Assembly: GCA_910579415.1 (NCBI GenBank)
Contig: CAJTUY010000020.1
Location: forward strand, 1-34,295
DNA from: an uncultured Clostridia bacterium
GTDB taxonomy: Bacteria > Bacillota > Clostridia > UBA1381
DNA length: 34,295 bases
Direction of reading: 5' to 3'
The notes below the pieces were generated by a model. It saw nothing but the letters and a program-made list of their open reading frames with translations. It was not told the origin of the DNA and searched no databases. The position numbers and the translations under genes are program-made. This document shows positions 1 to 8,007 of the stretch, one piece after another. Numbering within the stretch: position 1 is the stretch's first letter; every line of letters begins with the position of its first letter.

Positions 1-839
1 TTAACAACAATATGCATTCTGTCATTATTAAAACGGTTTCTGATATTTACAGAATAATTTTTATAATATTCATCAGAGATATATTCTCCATAAAGTTCTT
101 CTGTTAAAGGTGTTTTTCCTATTATCATTAAGGCACGACAATTTAGATTTCTAAAATCCGCTGCCAAACGTCTATGTTCATCCTCGTCAAACCCATTCAT
201 CATGTCTATATTTCCATAATCATTGAATACACAATCGTAAGGTGGGTCAAGGAAAATAAAATCATTATTTGCCGCCATATTAAAAATGTTACTATAGTCA
301 ACATTAAATAACTCTGCCCGTTGCAATAATTCACTATGCTGTTGGGTGACTAAGCGCGTATTTAAATTGGGATAACGTCCAAATGGCACATTATACTCAC
401 CGTTATTATTATATCTTATCATTCCGGAATAAGCTGTTTTATTAATAAAGAAATACAAGACACCATCTAAAAAAGTATCATCAGGATGATTAAATAGTTC
501 ACGCATATGATAATATAATTCTTCATTTTCATTAGGTACTTTCTCATCAGGCGTAAGCGCTTTTAACCTCTTAAATTCTGTTTGATTTGCTTCATACTGT
601 TGTTGTAGTTCATCAAGCTGTATGCGCATTTGAGGATAATTGTCTCTTAGTTGCTGATAAAATGTCATTAAACGCTCATTTGCATCGTTTATAATTGCAT
701 TGTCGGGTTCAAGATGAAAAAAAACAGCTCCCCCACCGAAAAATGGTTCAATATATCTATTAAAATCATCAGGTATATATTGAAAAAAGCGCGGAATTTC
801 TCTTGATTTTCCTCCTCGATACTTTAAAACAGGATTCAT
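1..839 (-). CDS. DNA adenine methylase, D12 class (Dam/DpnM-like), partial at window edge
   Basis: Transfers a methyl group from S-adenosylmethionine to N6 of adenine in DNA. From the ATG at 839 the frame is open to base 1, giving about 279 residues; the stop lies outside the window. The N-terminus MNPVLKYRGGKSREI and FFGGGAVFF match the AdoMet-binding region of D12-class enzymes. The catalytic DPPY motif is clear (LDPPYDCVFNDYG), encoded around 215-250. A GAGGTG ribosome binding site precedes the start and a consensus promoter lies at 891-919. No restriction endonuclease gene is visible, but its usual neighbours would lie left of base 1, so it could be an orphan regulator, half of a restriction system, or part of a mobile element. 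The family call is firm; the recognition site is unknown. Confidence 0.93.
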   Translation of the reverse strand, partial: MNPVLKYRGGKSREIPRFFQYIPDDFNRYIEPFFGGGAVFFHLEPDNAIINDANERLMTFYQQLRDNYPQMRIQLDELQQQYEANQTEFKRLKALTPDEKVPNENEELYYHMRELFNHPDDTFLDGVLYFFINKTAYSGMIRYNNNGEYNVPFGRYPNLNTRLVTQQHSELLQRAELFNVDYSNIFNMAANNDFIFLDPPYDCVFNDYGNIDMMNGFDEDEHRRLAADFRNLNCRALMIIGKTPLTEELYGEYISDEYYKNYSVNIRNRFNNDRMHIVV

Positions 840-890
840 TTATCTCACACCTCGCCCTCTCATTATAATAACACATAAAAACCCATATTT

Positions 891-919
891 ATTATAAATC
901 AAATCATGGTTTTTGTCAA
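891..919 (-). promoter_or_regulatory. Sigma-A promoter of the adenine methylase gene
   Basis: On the minus strand TTGACA (914-919) and TATAAT (891-896) are separated by exactly 17 bases, a perfect consensus about 50 bases upstream of the methylase start. Confidence 0.8.
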
Positions 920-1264
920 TGTTATAAATTTATATTTAGTAATATTCAACAATGTGCTATTCTTTGAGACCTACAAGAGTCAAAACAGAGTTTTTTCTCT
1001 TTATACAATTTCTATTTTTATATATTGCAAGAAAATCTAATATTGTAGCATCTATCATATGACATATATTTTCATTCCGTCAACATCATACTATCTTTAA
1101 AGTTATAATAAATACACAGGAACAGTGAACAGGTTTACAAAATCATCATTTACATATTCATCTACATCTAAGATAATACCAATTATATTTATGGTAGCAT
1201 TTATTATTTGTCTATATAATTGTACAACATATCATAAACCATATAACATTTTAGTGGACATTTA
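920..1264. other. AT-rich gene-free stretch
   Basis: No convincing gene, tRNA or direct repeat was found in these 345 bases. The minus strand has a 37-codon stretch around 1103-1217 with protein-like composition but no start or ribosome binding site. The region separates the methylase from two structured elements and may be the scar of a lost gene. Confidence 0.5.
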
Positions 1265-1358
1265 GAACCGCATTTTCGAGGGTTTTAATATAACTATGCA
1301 TACCACCTAAGTTTGAAGGTATTTCACACTCGAAAAATTGAGTGTTTATGCGGTTTTC
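1265..1358. other. Structured intergenic element with three stems and an alternative fold
   Basis: An outer stem pairs AACCGCAT (1266-1273) with ATGCGGTT (1348-1355). Inside it, ATACC (1300-1304) pairs with GGTAT (1318-1322), and ACACTC (1326-1331) pairs with GAGTGT (1340-1345) around an 8-base loop. TTTCGAG (1274-1280) can instead pair with CTCGAAA (1329-1335), which breaks the third stem and extends the outer one. No uridine tract follows. It does not match any riboswitch or known RNA I can recall; it may be a small RNA, a mobile-element end, or a recombination site. Confidence 0.45.
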
Positions 1359-1400
1359 AAAATCCTAAAAGTCTCTAAAATATAGGCATATATTCCACTA

Positions 1401-1491
1401 TATACATAGAAAAATATCCTATCGTTATGAAACGATAGGATATTTTTAATCCTGCTTGACAGACAATCTACTTTACTGTCTTAACAGTGTC
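1401..1491. repeat. Hairpin repeat, copy A (also a probable terminator)
   Basis: A perfect 17-bp stem (AAAAATATCCTATCGTT, 1410-1426, with 1431-1447) closes on a 4-base loop. A second small stem GACAG/CTGTC follows (1458-1462 with 1476-1480). A related sequence occurs at 21651-21740. The T-rich arms let it end transcription on either strand; here it lies just past the stop of the minus-strand esterase. Confidence 0.75.
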
Positions 1492-1522
1492 CGCCCGAAG
1501 GAAGGTTCTTTGTAAATTCAGA

Positions 1523-4500
1523 TTACTCTGTAACCGTTACAGCCGTATTTGTAAGATATGGCTTTAAATTATCGTCTGTAAGAATTATCTTTACATTTGC
1601 CGCACCTGCATCCTTTGTATAAGGAACTTCTGCCGTAAGAACACTGTTTGTAAAGGTTACATCGGTCTTTTCAAGCTTAACCAGTATATTATTTGCGTCA
1701 TACTGAGCCACATAAGCACCAAGTGTCTGAGAACCGGTAGATGCGCCTTCTTTAATTGTTGCAGTAAGTGTAATCTTATCAGCAGCAGCTGTCTGTGTTA
1801 CACTGTCTATCGCAAACGGATTTTCAATAATCTTGTTAAGCTCACTCATAATGTATGTTGCAATAGGTGTACCAAGCTCTCTTGTGTAATGATTATGGTC
1901 AGGATACCAGCTTCTTACAACCTCATATACAGATGTAGGAACTGTATAGCCTTCCAATCTACCGTTTTCATTTTCAGTATTTCTCAACGGGAATACTTCT
2001 GTGTCAAAATCCTTTTCGAGCAGACTGTTAAAATAATTTTCAAAATACTTATCTACCTCGATAACATTTAAATTGTATTTTTCCGCAAGATTTCTCAGCG
2101 TAGGTACACTTCTTGTAACATGGAATGTTGAATCAAAGCTTCCGCCGTTACTAAATCCGGGACCATCGGGAGTATGTGTCAGAATTATCGGAATACCACC
2201 TCTTTGAAGAACACCTTTAACATAATAGTCCTCCATAAACAGGTCATAATTTTCGCGTTCTGAGTTAATACCCATATTTATTGTTACATAGTCACCGGGC
2301 GCAATTGAAAGAAGCACATTTTCAACTCTTGCTTCTCGGTAGAAGCTTGCCGAGTTTCTTCCTGCCATACCGTGATTGTTATATGAAGCAAAGTTCTCGC
2401 TCCACATCTCGTTTGTTACGCAGTTACCCCAGCTTGCATAGGTCTGATGGCTATTTTGGGTTGAGTTTGCATCATAATTTGTAGGATGTCCTGCGTTCTT
2501 TGTTGTTGAGTCACCTATCGAGTAGATTGACGGCTTTGCTCCTGCACTCGGCTGAGCAAGCTGAGAAATTTGAAGTAATGAAATCGTCGAATTCGCATCA
2601 AATGTGACATCAAGGACACCGTCACAAACTGCTACATTAAAGGTCTTCGCGCTTCTTGTAATAGAACTTCCGTCTACTGTTTCTGAAAGCATTTTTGCGC
2701 TTGTAGTATCAACAACAACCTGATAGTTTCCATTTGGCACCTTTGCCTTGAAGGTATACGCAGAACTGCCGCCTATATTTTTCGCAGTAGCTGTAAGACC
2801 AGTAAGCGTTTCAAATCCATATCCTGCGTCATTCGAATACTGCGAGGTGGCAAGCACCTGTGTATAGCCGTCCTCCGCATCGTCTGTACCGAAAACGAAT
2901 GACGCTCCGTGTATATTGACTTTTACTGTGTTGGTAAGTCCTTCTTTATTCTTTGCCTGAACGTATATAATTCCTGCCGGAGCGCCTGCTTTTACAGTAA
3001 TCGTAGCTGTTGAAGCGTTAAATGAAATTCCTGCCGGGAGATTTGTATACGGAGTAATGCCGTCCTTCTGAAGCAAAGAATATGTTATGACATCATCTGC
3101 GACAGGCTGCTGGTCTTTATCAAGTGTCTGTGCCGTATATTTTTCTACAACATCCGCTTCACCTGAGAACGGAATTGTTATAGATGACGAACCTGAAATT
3201 GTTACTACATTAGAAGATGTAGTAAGCAGTACAGGCAATTCTGCCCTTGCAGCACCCGCACTTGCGACTATAACTATATTTCCGCCCGCGCCATTTGAAA
3301 CTGTAAGCTCTCCTGTATTTTCGTTAATTTCAACACCGTTGTATGCCTCAGCCAAAGACCATGTTGGCGACGTTGGAATCACATTGCCTTCACTATCCTT
3401 CACTGTCGCTTTATATGAAGTTTTTGTTGCCGCTTCTCCTGCCTCCGGAACCTTTACGGTTGTTGTGCCGATAATCGAAGCTGAAGCAAGAGTTGGATTA
3501 TAGCCCTTAAAGCTCTTCATTCCTATTGTTACATCGCCATGCACACAAAGTCTCAGCGCACCATCGCCAAGTCCCACAATTTCAGACTCGCCTACAAGCG
3601 CGCCTGTGTCAGGGTCTGATAGCTGTACGTAATACTGCTTTGTTACAGGGTCAACTATAACCCTATATTTATACCATGTATCCGGTGTTGCTGCAATTGT
3701 AGAATTGTTTGCAACATTCGAGTTGTTTCTAACCTCCAACCCGCCGGCTTTCATCTCCATAAACCAACCGTATTTAAAGTTTGAAGCCCCAGAATTGTTT
3801 GTCGTGTTGCTGCTCAGGGCAAAATCACCGCCCGTTGGTAATTTCAAAACCGTCTCCACTATATAAGGAGTTGTCTGCGCCGTCCACTGGTGTACTCCAA
3901 CGGTTGATGTACCGCCGCCGTTTGAAGAAAATTCAAAATATTTATCTCCATCGTCGCCCTTTTTCAATGTCAAAGTTCTTGATGCGTTACCGCCGTAAAT
4001 TGACCAGCCAAATACTGTATCTTTTTGCTGGTATCCAAGTTCCGTAGCCTGATATCCCAGCAGGGTATCAGCATAATCATTAAAGCTTACAGGATAACCC
4101 TGATTCGGCAGGAAATTTGCTGACGCCGAATCCTGCAAAAGTGCATAAGGAACTTTTACAGTAGCTGATGTCACATCATCGGCAGTTCCGTTTGCCGGAG
4201 TGTATGTTGCCGCAATCTGCACATATCCAAAATAACTCTTTTCCATACCATTTAAAACAGAAAGAGTATTTTTCTTTGCATCATCTTTCGTAAGTCCCGT
4301 ATATTCGGCATCGTCCTCATTACCGACAATCGTCCAGGCAAAGCTCATTCCTTCTTTGTCGGTAATATCCTCGCCGTTTACGCTTGTAACTTTTACTGAA
4401 ATATCCTGTGTTTCGCTGCCTGTTCCAGGAGCCTGAACTGTTGTTTTATCAGGAGTTGCCACAATCGACGCAATCTTATGAACATATGCCGTATCAACAC

Positions 4501-5392
4501 TGTACTTTGCTGTCAGTGTATAATCTTTGTCAATTATCAAATCTTCAATTTCAGACGTTGTCTTAACATTGCCTTCATCTCCGTCAACAATCCAACCTTC
4601 AAATGTGTATCCTGCTTTATCGGTTGAAGGTACCGCCTTAACTTTTTCACCATCCACAACTGATTCTGTAATGGATAAATTATCAGGTCCCATCGGTCCA
4701 TATCCTTCATACTTAACATTTCTATATACAGTTGTGTCTATAACCTCAGAAACATTAACTTTCTCCAAGCCAAATTGCGTATTCCAATTTACGCTTCCGC
4801 TTCTCTGAAAGCCCATTGTTATACTGCCATATGTAGCTGAACCTAAGTTTGTATTTGCAGCTGCCGTTATATCCGTTCCGCCAATCGACAAGCTTTGAAG
4901 CATATTTGAGCTTGTGTTAATTACTGCGACAATCCGTGTTGTTGTATTTTTAGCGTTTTTTCCTGTCGCAATCATATCTGTTTCAGCAACCGAACCTATT
5001 GTATTATAAAATAGATTATATGTGCTGTTATAGCCAATAACAACATTTGAGCCAAACTTAACATACGCATAGTTGCTTGATCGTCCGGGACTGCTTGCCG
5101 TATAGAATGAAACATCATATGTAACAACAGCACTATCGCTTACAGTAAATGTTGTTGCAATATTACCTGTTAAATTGCTGTCTACATATAAACCATGAGA
5201 TGCATCTATAACAGGGGCTGCCATGTCGCCTGTTTTAGTCCAGTCGCTCAAGTCAGCATCACTCCACGCAGTAGTTGTACCTCGTTCATACAGCGAATCT
5301 TCTGCACTTACAGGCAAAACAACCGCAAACTGTGCAGCCATTGCAAGCGTTGCTATGCCCGCAATCAATTTCTTGAAAATTTTACTTCTCAT
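1523..5392 (-). CDS. Secreted multidomain SGNH hydrolase, rhamnogalacturonan acetylesterase-like (CE12-type)
   Basis: Probably removes acetyl groups from pectic polysaccharide outside the cell. The signal peptide ends near PVSA (residue 30). In order: an adhesin- or lectin-like region to about 230; an InlB/Flg_new-type repeat with GYTFEGW at 261-267; an Ig-like stretch; a jelly-roll, laminin-G-like region (about 440-650); two Ig-like segments; a CBM35/malectin-like module (FVFGTDDAEDGYTQV onward) of the kind found before bacterial rhamnogalacturonan acetylesterases; and the SGNH catalytic domain. Ser962 lies in SIGDST, Asn1043 in NMGINSE, Asp1165 and His1168 in PDHNHYT. A C-terminal beta-sandwich domain follows. 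Block II reads GRNS and block III MGINS rather than the usual GHND. No LPXTG, SLH or other anchor is visible. A GGAG site precedes the start. Confidence 0.88.
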   Translation of the reverse strand: MRSKIFKKLIAGIATLAMAAQFAVVLPVSAEDSLYERGTTTAWSDADLSDWTKTGDMAAPVIDASHGLYVDSNLTGNIATTFTVSDSAVVTYDVSFYTASSPGRSSNYAYVKFGSNVVIGYNSTYNLFYNTIGSVAETDMIATGKNAKNTTTRIVAVINTSSNMLQSLSIGGTDITAAANTNLGSATYGSITMGFQRSGSVNWNTQFGLEKVNVSEVIDTTVYRNVKYEGYGPMGPDNLSITESVVDGEKVKAVPSTDKAGYTFEGWIVDGDEGNVKTTSEIEDLIIDKDYTLTAKYSVDTAYVHKIASIVATPDKTTVQAPGTGSETQDISVKVTSVNGEDITDKEGMSFAWTIVGNEDDAEYTGLTKDDAKKNTLSVLNGMEKSYFGYVQIAATYTPANGTADDVTSATVKVPYALLQDSASANFLPNQGYPVSFNDYADTLLGYQATELGYQQKDTVFGWSIYGGNASRTLTLKKGDDGDKYFEFSSNGGGTSTVGVHQWTAQTTPYIVETVLKLPTGGDFALSSNTTNNSGASNFKYGWFMEMKAGGLEVRNNSNVANNSTIAATPDTWYKYRVIVDPVTKQYYVQLSDPDTGALVGESEIVGLGDGALRLCVHGDVTIGMKSFKGYNPTLASASIIGTTTVKVPEAGEAATKTSYKATVKDSEGNVIPTSPTWSLAEAYNGVEINENTGELTVSNGAGGNIVIVASAGAARAELPVLLTTSSNVVTISGSSSITIPFSGEADVVEKYTAQTLDKDQQPVADDVITYSLLQKDGITPYTNLPAGISFNASTATITVKAGAPAGIIYVQAKNKEGLTNTVKVNIHGASFVFGTDDAEDGYTQVLATSQYSNDAGYGFETLTGLTATAKNIGGSSAYTFKAKVPNGNYQVVVDTTSAKMLSETVDGSSITRSAKTFNVAVCDGVLDVTFDANSTISLLQISQLAQPSAGAKPSIYSIGDSTTKNAGHPTNYDANSTQNSHQTYASWGNCVTNEMWSENFASYNNHGMAGRNSASFYREARVENVLLSIAPGDYVTINMGINSERENYDLFMEDYYVKGVLQRGGIPIILTHTPDGPGFSNGGSFDSTFHVTRSVPTLRNLAEKYNLNVIEVDKYFENYFNSLLEKDFDTEVFPLRNTENENGRLEGYTVPTSVYEVVRSWYPDHNHYTRELGTPIATYIMSELNKIIENPFAIDSVTQTAAADKITLTATIKEGASTGSQTLGAYVAQYDANNILVKLEKTDVTFTNSVLTAEVPYTKDAGAANVKIILTDDNLKPYLTNTAVTVTE

Positions 5393-5445
5393 TTTTTTAT
5401 TTCTCCTCTCTCTCTTTGATTAAAATGTAATCATCAATTAAGATA

Positions 5446-5474
5446 ATTATACTATATTTTTTTGTTTTTGTACA
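5446..5474 (-). promoter_or_regulatory. Possible promoter of the secreted esterase
   Basis: A consensus TATAAT (5446-5451) lies about 55 bases upstream of the start on the minus strand. The element 17 bases further upstream is only TGTACA, so the -35 is weak and the gene may need an activator. Confidence 0.45.
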
Positions 5475-5542
5475 GTCTTTTTACGCATTTTAACCAAAAA
5501 AGTCTGTTTTTTTGAAAAAAACAAAAAAATCATAAAAAAATA

Positions 5543-5571
5543 TTGACAAACCGTTTCTCTGCTGTTATAAT
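5543..5571 (+). promoter_or_regulatory. Promoter of tRNA-Leu
   Basis: TTGACA (5543-5548), 17-base spacer, TATAAT (5566-5571), with the tRNA starting 13 bases later. It is a strong constitutive-type promoter. Confidence 0.85.
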
Positions 5572-5584
5572 ATTACTGTTGTTC

Positions 5585-5668
5585 GCACCTGTGGCGGAAT
5601 TGGCAGACGCGCTAGACTTAGGATCTAGTGTCCCCGACGTGAAGGTTCAAGTCCTTTCAGGTGCACCA
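5585..5668 (+). tRNA. tRNA-Leu (anticodon UAG)
   Basis: Acceptor arms GCACCTG and CAGGTGC pair fully, followed by discriminator A and an encoded CCA. The anticodon stem CTAGA/TCTAG encloses CTTAGGA, giving anticodon TAG. A long variable arm (TGTCCCCGACGTGAA region) marks it as class II leucine tRNA. Length is 84 bases including CCA. Own promoter upstream, own terminator downstream. Confidence 0.96.
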
Positions 5669-5671
5669 CAA

Positions 5672-5703
5672 AAAAACACTCGCATACACGAGTGTTTTTC
5701 TTT
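5672..5703 (+). terminator. Intrinsic terminator after tRNA-Leu
   Basis: An 11-bp stem AAAAACACTCG (5672-5682) with its complement at 5689-5699, a 6-base loop and a T-rich tail. Since the reductase ends at 5704 on the other strand, it probably serves both transcripts. Confidence 0.85.
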
Positions 5704-6690
5704 TTATTTCAGAATGTTATCTATTGCATTAAGTTCATCCGCTGTAAAATCAAGTTTTGCAAGCGCTTCTGCGTTTTCAGTAATCTGCGCCGGTTTTGAC
5801 GCGCCAAGCAGCACGCTTGTGAGCTTGCCGCCGCGTAAATTCCATGCGCAAGCCATCTGAGCCAACGACTGCCCCCTGTTCTCCGCAAGCTCGTTCAATT
5901 TCACAATCTTTTCAATTTTATCCGCCGTAATGCCGTCGGCGGTTAAAAACGGCGAGCTTTTTGCAGCTCTTGAATCTGACGGGATTCCGTTTATATATTT
6001 ATTAGTCAGCATTCCCTGCGCTAACGGGCAGAAAGAAATCAAGCCTATCCCCTCTTCCGCAAGCACGTCCTGAAGTCCGTCCTCAATCCAGCGTTCAAAC
6101 ATATTATAACGTGGCTGATGGATTAAAAGCGGAGTACCGAGCGACTTCATTATCTCCGACATCTTTTTTGTCTGTTCCGCGCTGTAATTCGACACACCGA
6201 CATACAATGCCTTTCCGCTCCGTACAATCTGGTCAAGCGCACGGGCGGTTTCCTCCATCGGCGTTTCAGGGTCCGGACGATGATGATAAAAAATGTCCAC
6301 ATAATCAATATCCATCCTTCTAAGACTCTGGTCAAGACTGGCAATAAGATATTTTCTTGAACCGTGATCTCCGTACGGTCCTTCCCACATTCCATAACCC
6401 GCTTTTGTAGAAATAATCAGTTCATCACGGTACGGAGCCAGCGTACTTTTCAAAATCTTACCGAAATTCTCCTCAGCGCTGCCTGCATACGGTCCGTAAT
6501 TATTAGCAAGGTCAAAATGAGTTATACCCAAATCAAAGGCTGTTGTGAGCATATCCACCATATTGTCGTAATTGTCACGGCTGCCGAAATTGTGCCACAA
6601 CCCAAGCGAAAATGCCGATAGCTTCAGTCCGCTGTTACCGCAGCGGTTATAAAGCATATTGTCATACCTCTTCTCATTAGCAATGTACAT
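5704..6690 (-). CDS. Aldo/keto reductase, YghZ-like (AKR14 family)
   Basis: Cytosolic NADPH-dependent carbonyl reductase. It follows E. coli YghZ, an L-glyceraldehyde 3-phosphate reductase, closely along its length (SLGLWHNFG, THFDLANNYGP, AGSAEENFG, SRKYLIASLDQSL). The catalytic tetrad is visible as Asp60, Tyr65, Lys96 and His137. At 328 residues it is slightly shorter than YghZ. The ATG at 6690 has a GAGGGAG site 8 bases upstream; a second Met at residue 12 is less likely. It is single-gene, with its own promoter at 6725-6753. The physiological substrate is not fixed by sequence; methylglyoxal or another small aldehyde is possible. Confidence 0.92.
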   Translation of the reverse strand: MYIANEKRYDNMLYNRCGNSGLKLSAFSLGLWHNFGSRDNYDNMVDMLTTAFDLGITHFDLANNYGPYAGSAEENFGKILKSTLAPYRDELIISTKAGYGMWEGPYGDHGSRKYLIASLDQSLRRMDIDYVDIFYHHRPDPETPMEETARALDQIVRSGKALYVGVSNYSAEQTKKMSEIMKSLGTPLLIHQPRYNMFERWIEDGLQDVLAEEGIGLISFCPLAQGMLTNKYINGIPSDSRAAKSSPFLTADGITADKIEKIVKLNELAENRGQSLAQMACAWNLRGGKLTSVLLGASKPAQITENAEALAKLDFTADELNAIDNILK

Positions 6691-6724
6691 AATTAAAACT
6701 CCCTCTCAAAAATATTGTGATTAA

Positions 6725-6753
6725 ATTATATATCTTCACCGGCAATATGTCAA
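6725..6753 (-). promoter_or_regulatory. Promoter of the aldo/keto reductase
   Basis: Minus-strand TTGACA (6748-6753), 17-base spacer and TATAAT (6725-6730), all consensus, 35 bases upstream of the start. It lies between the immunity-protein stop and the reductase, so the reductase can be transcribed independently. Confidence 0.8.
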
Positions 6754-6757
6754 TATT

Positions 6758-7396
6758 TTATGACTCGCGCCTGTATATCACATATGAATATACCGCAGGA
6801 ATTATAACCATTATCGCAATCACCGTTAAAAACAACGCATAATGCATTTGAATAAAAGTATACAGCATCATAATCACACCGCCGATTATCCATATTCTAC
6901 CTGCCATACGGTGTGTTCTGTTCCAGTTTTCCTCGCTTGCAAGTGTCCATGGCAGCTTTATTCCCATTGTATAATTATGCCTGCACTTCGGTAAATAATT
7001 TCCTATTATAATAAACAGTACCCCAATCAGCAAAGGCACAAAGCTTACAAGGTTAATACCGCTTACCGAATACGTTATAATTATACACTGCACTACTACT
7101 GAAAGTATAGGAATCATCCAAAGTATAACACGTTTAATATTTTTGTTTATTCCCTGTTGTTTCGGTTCTGCATTTATTGCAAACCAGCAAACTGCATTTG
7201 CCGCAAGCATAACCAACGGTATCAGAAATGCCGCCAACCACTTTGGACTGTAACTGTCAGGCTGATTGTCAAAACCGAAATGTGTAGCCACCATGTCAGG
7301 CATTTGGTTATAAAATACTGCCGACAATACAATTGGTATAAGACATAGCGCAACCGATATCCAAAAACTTTTTGTTTTAAATATATTATTTTTCAT
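6758..7396 (-). CDS. SdpI-family membrane protein (DUF1648 plus SdpI domain)
   Basis: In Bacillus subtilis SdpI protects the cell from the SdpC toxin and relieves repression by SdpR. Here a DUF1648 segment (FYNQMPDMVATHFGFDNQPDSY) lies between the first two of about six hydrophobic helices, followed by the SdpI-type core with NYLPKCRHNYTMGIKLPWTL and NWNRTHRMAGRIW. The latter resembles the family signature closely. The chosen ATG at 7396 stands 9 bases from AAGGAGG; an in-frame ATG at 7402 is only 3 bases away from it. The gene overlaps the repressor by 11 bases, so the two are co-transcribed and probably translationally coupled. No sdpC, sdpA or sdpB is present in the window. Length is 212 residues. 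Confidence 0.88.
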   Translation of the reverse strand: MKNNIFKTKSFWISVALCLIPIVLSAVFYNQMPDMVATHFGFDNQPDSYSPKWLAAFLIPLVMLAANAVCWFAINAEPKQQGINKNIKRVILWMIPILSVVVQCIIITYSVSGINLVSFVPLLIGVLFIIIGNYLPKCRHNYTMGIKLPWTLASEENWNRTHRMAGRIWIIGGVIMMLYTFIQMHYALFLTVIAIMVIIPAVYSYVIYRRES

Positions 7397-7664
7397 TTTC
7401 ATTATCCTCCTTAAATTGTGATACCCAAAGCATTATTTCCTCGAATACAGAAATATTCAATTCATAATATATATAATTTTTCACTTTTGTTTCTGTAATT
7501 AAATCAGCCTTTTTTAACTGCGACAAATGGTATGACACTGTTGCATTAGTCATATCAAACGATGATGCAATCTCACCTGCCGACATTTTTCCGCCTTTCA
7601 GCATTATAAGTATTTCACGTCTGTTTGTATCAGACAGCGCCTTAAATGTTTCAGCAAATCCCAT
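7386..7664 (-). CDS. ArsR-family repressor, SdpR-like
   Basis: Winged-helix autorepressor, 92 residues, the size of SdpR. The sequence FKALSDTNRREILIMLKGG opens the fold, and SAGEIASSFDMTNATVSYHLSQLKKADLI contains the recognition helix. No metal-binding CXC motif of the ArsR type is present, as expected for SdpR. A longer frame exists to 7736, but it would run through the promoter. The ATG at 7664 has GAGGTGAG four bases upstream and matches the family start. The gene is followed directly by the SdpI-like gene. Its binding sites are probably the two palindromes at 7685-7759. Confidence 0.9.
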   Translation of the reverse strand: MGFAETFKALSDTNRREILIMLKGGKMSAGEIASSFDMTNATVSYHLSQLKKADLITETKVKNYIYYELNISVFEEIMLWVSQFKEDNENEK

Positions 7665-7684
7665 AAGCTCACCTCTGCGTAAGT

Positions 7685-7759
7685 TATTTAGAAATATTTC
7701 TAAATAGATTGTAACATAGCAAATTGCAAATGTCAATAATGTTTAGATAAATTTCTAAA
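7685..7759 (-). promoter_or_regulatory. Promoter of the sdpR-sdpI-like pair flanked by two operators
   Basis: Minus-strand promoter TTGACA (7731-7736), 17-base spacer, TACAAT (7708-7713). A perfect 22-bp palindrome at 7685-7706 covers the likely start of transcription. A second site at 7742-7759 sits just upstream of the -35. Both share TTTAGA-N6-TCTAAA. This is a textbook autoregulatory layout for the ArsR-type repressor next to it. Confidence 0.85.
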
Positions 7760-7801
7760 TAGCGTTAACGTCTATATTATCTTTATTTTCCAAAAAAATA
7801 C

Positions 7802-7831
7802 TTGACAAGAAGTATTGGTATGTGGTATCAT
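7802..7831 (+). promoter_or_regulatory. Promoter of tRNA-Arg
   Basis: TTGACA (7802-7807), 18-base spacer, TATCAT (7826-7831), 25 bases before the tRNA. The upstream operator of the divergent repressor ends 42 bases away. Confidence 0.65.
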
Positions 7832-7856
7832 ATTATGCGTAGTTTAAATAAGCTAT

Positions 7857-7933
7857 GCGCTCGTAGCTCAGCTGGATAGAGCGTTCGGCTACGAACCGAA
7901 AGGTCGGGGGTTCGAATCCCTCCGGGCGTACCA
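7857..7933 (+). tRNA. tRNA-Arg (anticodon ACG)
   Basis: Class I cloverleaf of 77 bases with encoded CCA. Anticodon stem TTCGG/CCGAA encloses CTACGAA, giving ACG, whose A34 is normally converted to inosine. The D-arm GCTCAGCTGGATAGAGC and T-arm GGGGGTTCGAATCCC are standard. The acceptor stem begins with a G-U pair and has a second G-U pair. Confidence 0.96.
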
Positions 7934-7934
7934 G

Positions 7935-7974
7935 AAAGACTGCAATTTTAATAAAATTGCAGTCTTTTTGTTTT
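7935..7974 (+). terminator. Intrinsic terminator after tRNA-Arg
   Basis: A 15-bp perfect stem (AAAGACTGCAATTTT at 7935-7949 with 7953-7967), 3-base loop, then TTGTTTT. Confidence 0.88.
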
Positions 7975-8007
7975 ATAAAAAAGAAATTTTTCTATTTGGT
8001 GATAATA

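Noticed and set aside
1103..1217. Minus-strand 37-codon stretch with protein-like composition (contains ILDVDEYVNDDFVNL)
   Set aside because: It has no start codon with a ribosome site, is bounded by stops, and AT-rich sequence yields such residues easily. Possibly a relic, but not supportable as a gene.
840..1522. CRISPR array
   Set aside because: The palindromes present are single copies here; there are no regularly spaced direct repeats.
3087..3503. Plus-strand frame inside the esterase gene
   Set aside because: Shadow of the repetitive Ser/Thr/Val-rich coding sequence on the minus strand; no ribosome site or family likeness.
7665..7736. N-terminal extension of the SdpR-like repressor
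   Set aside because: It would translate the promoter and operator; the ATG at 7664 has the ribosome site and the family start.
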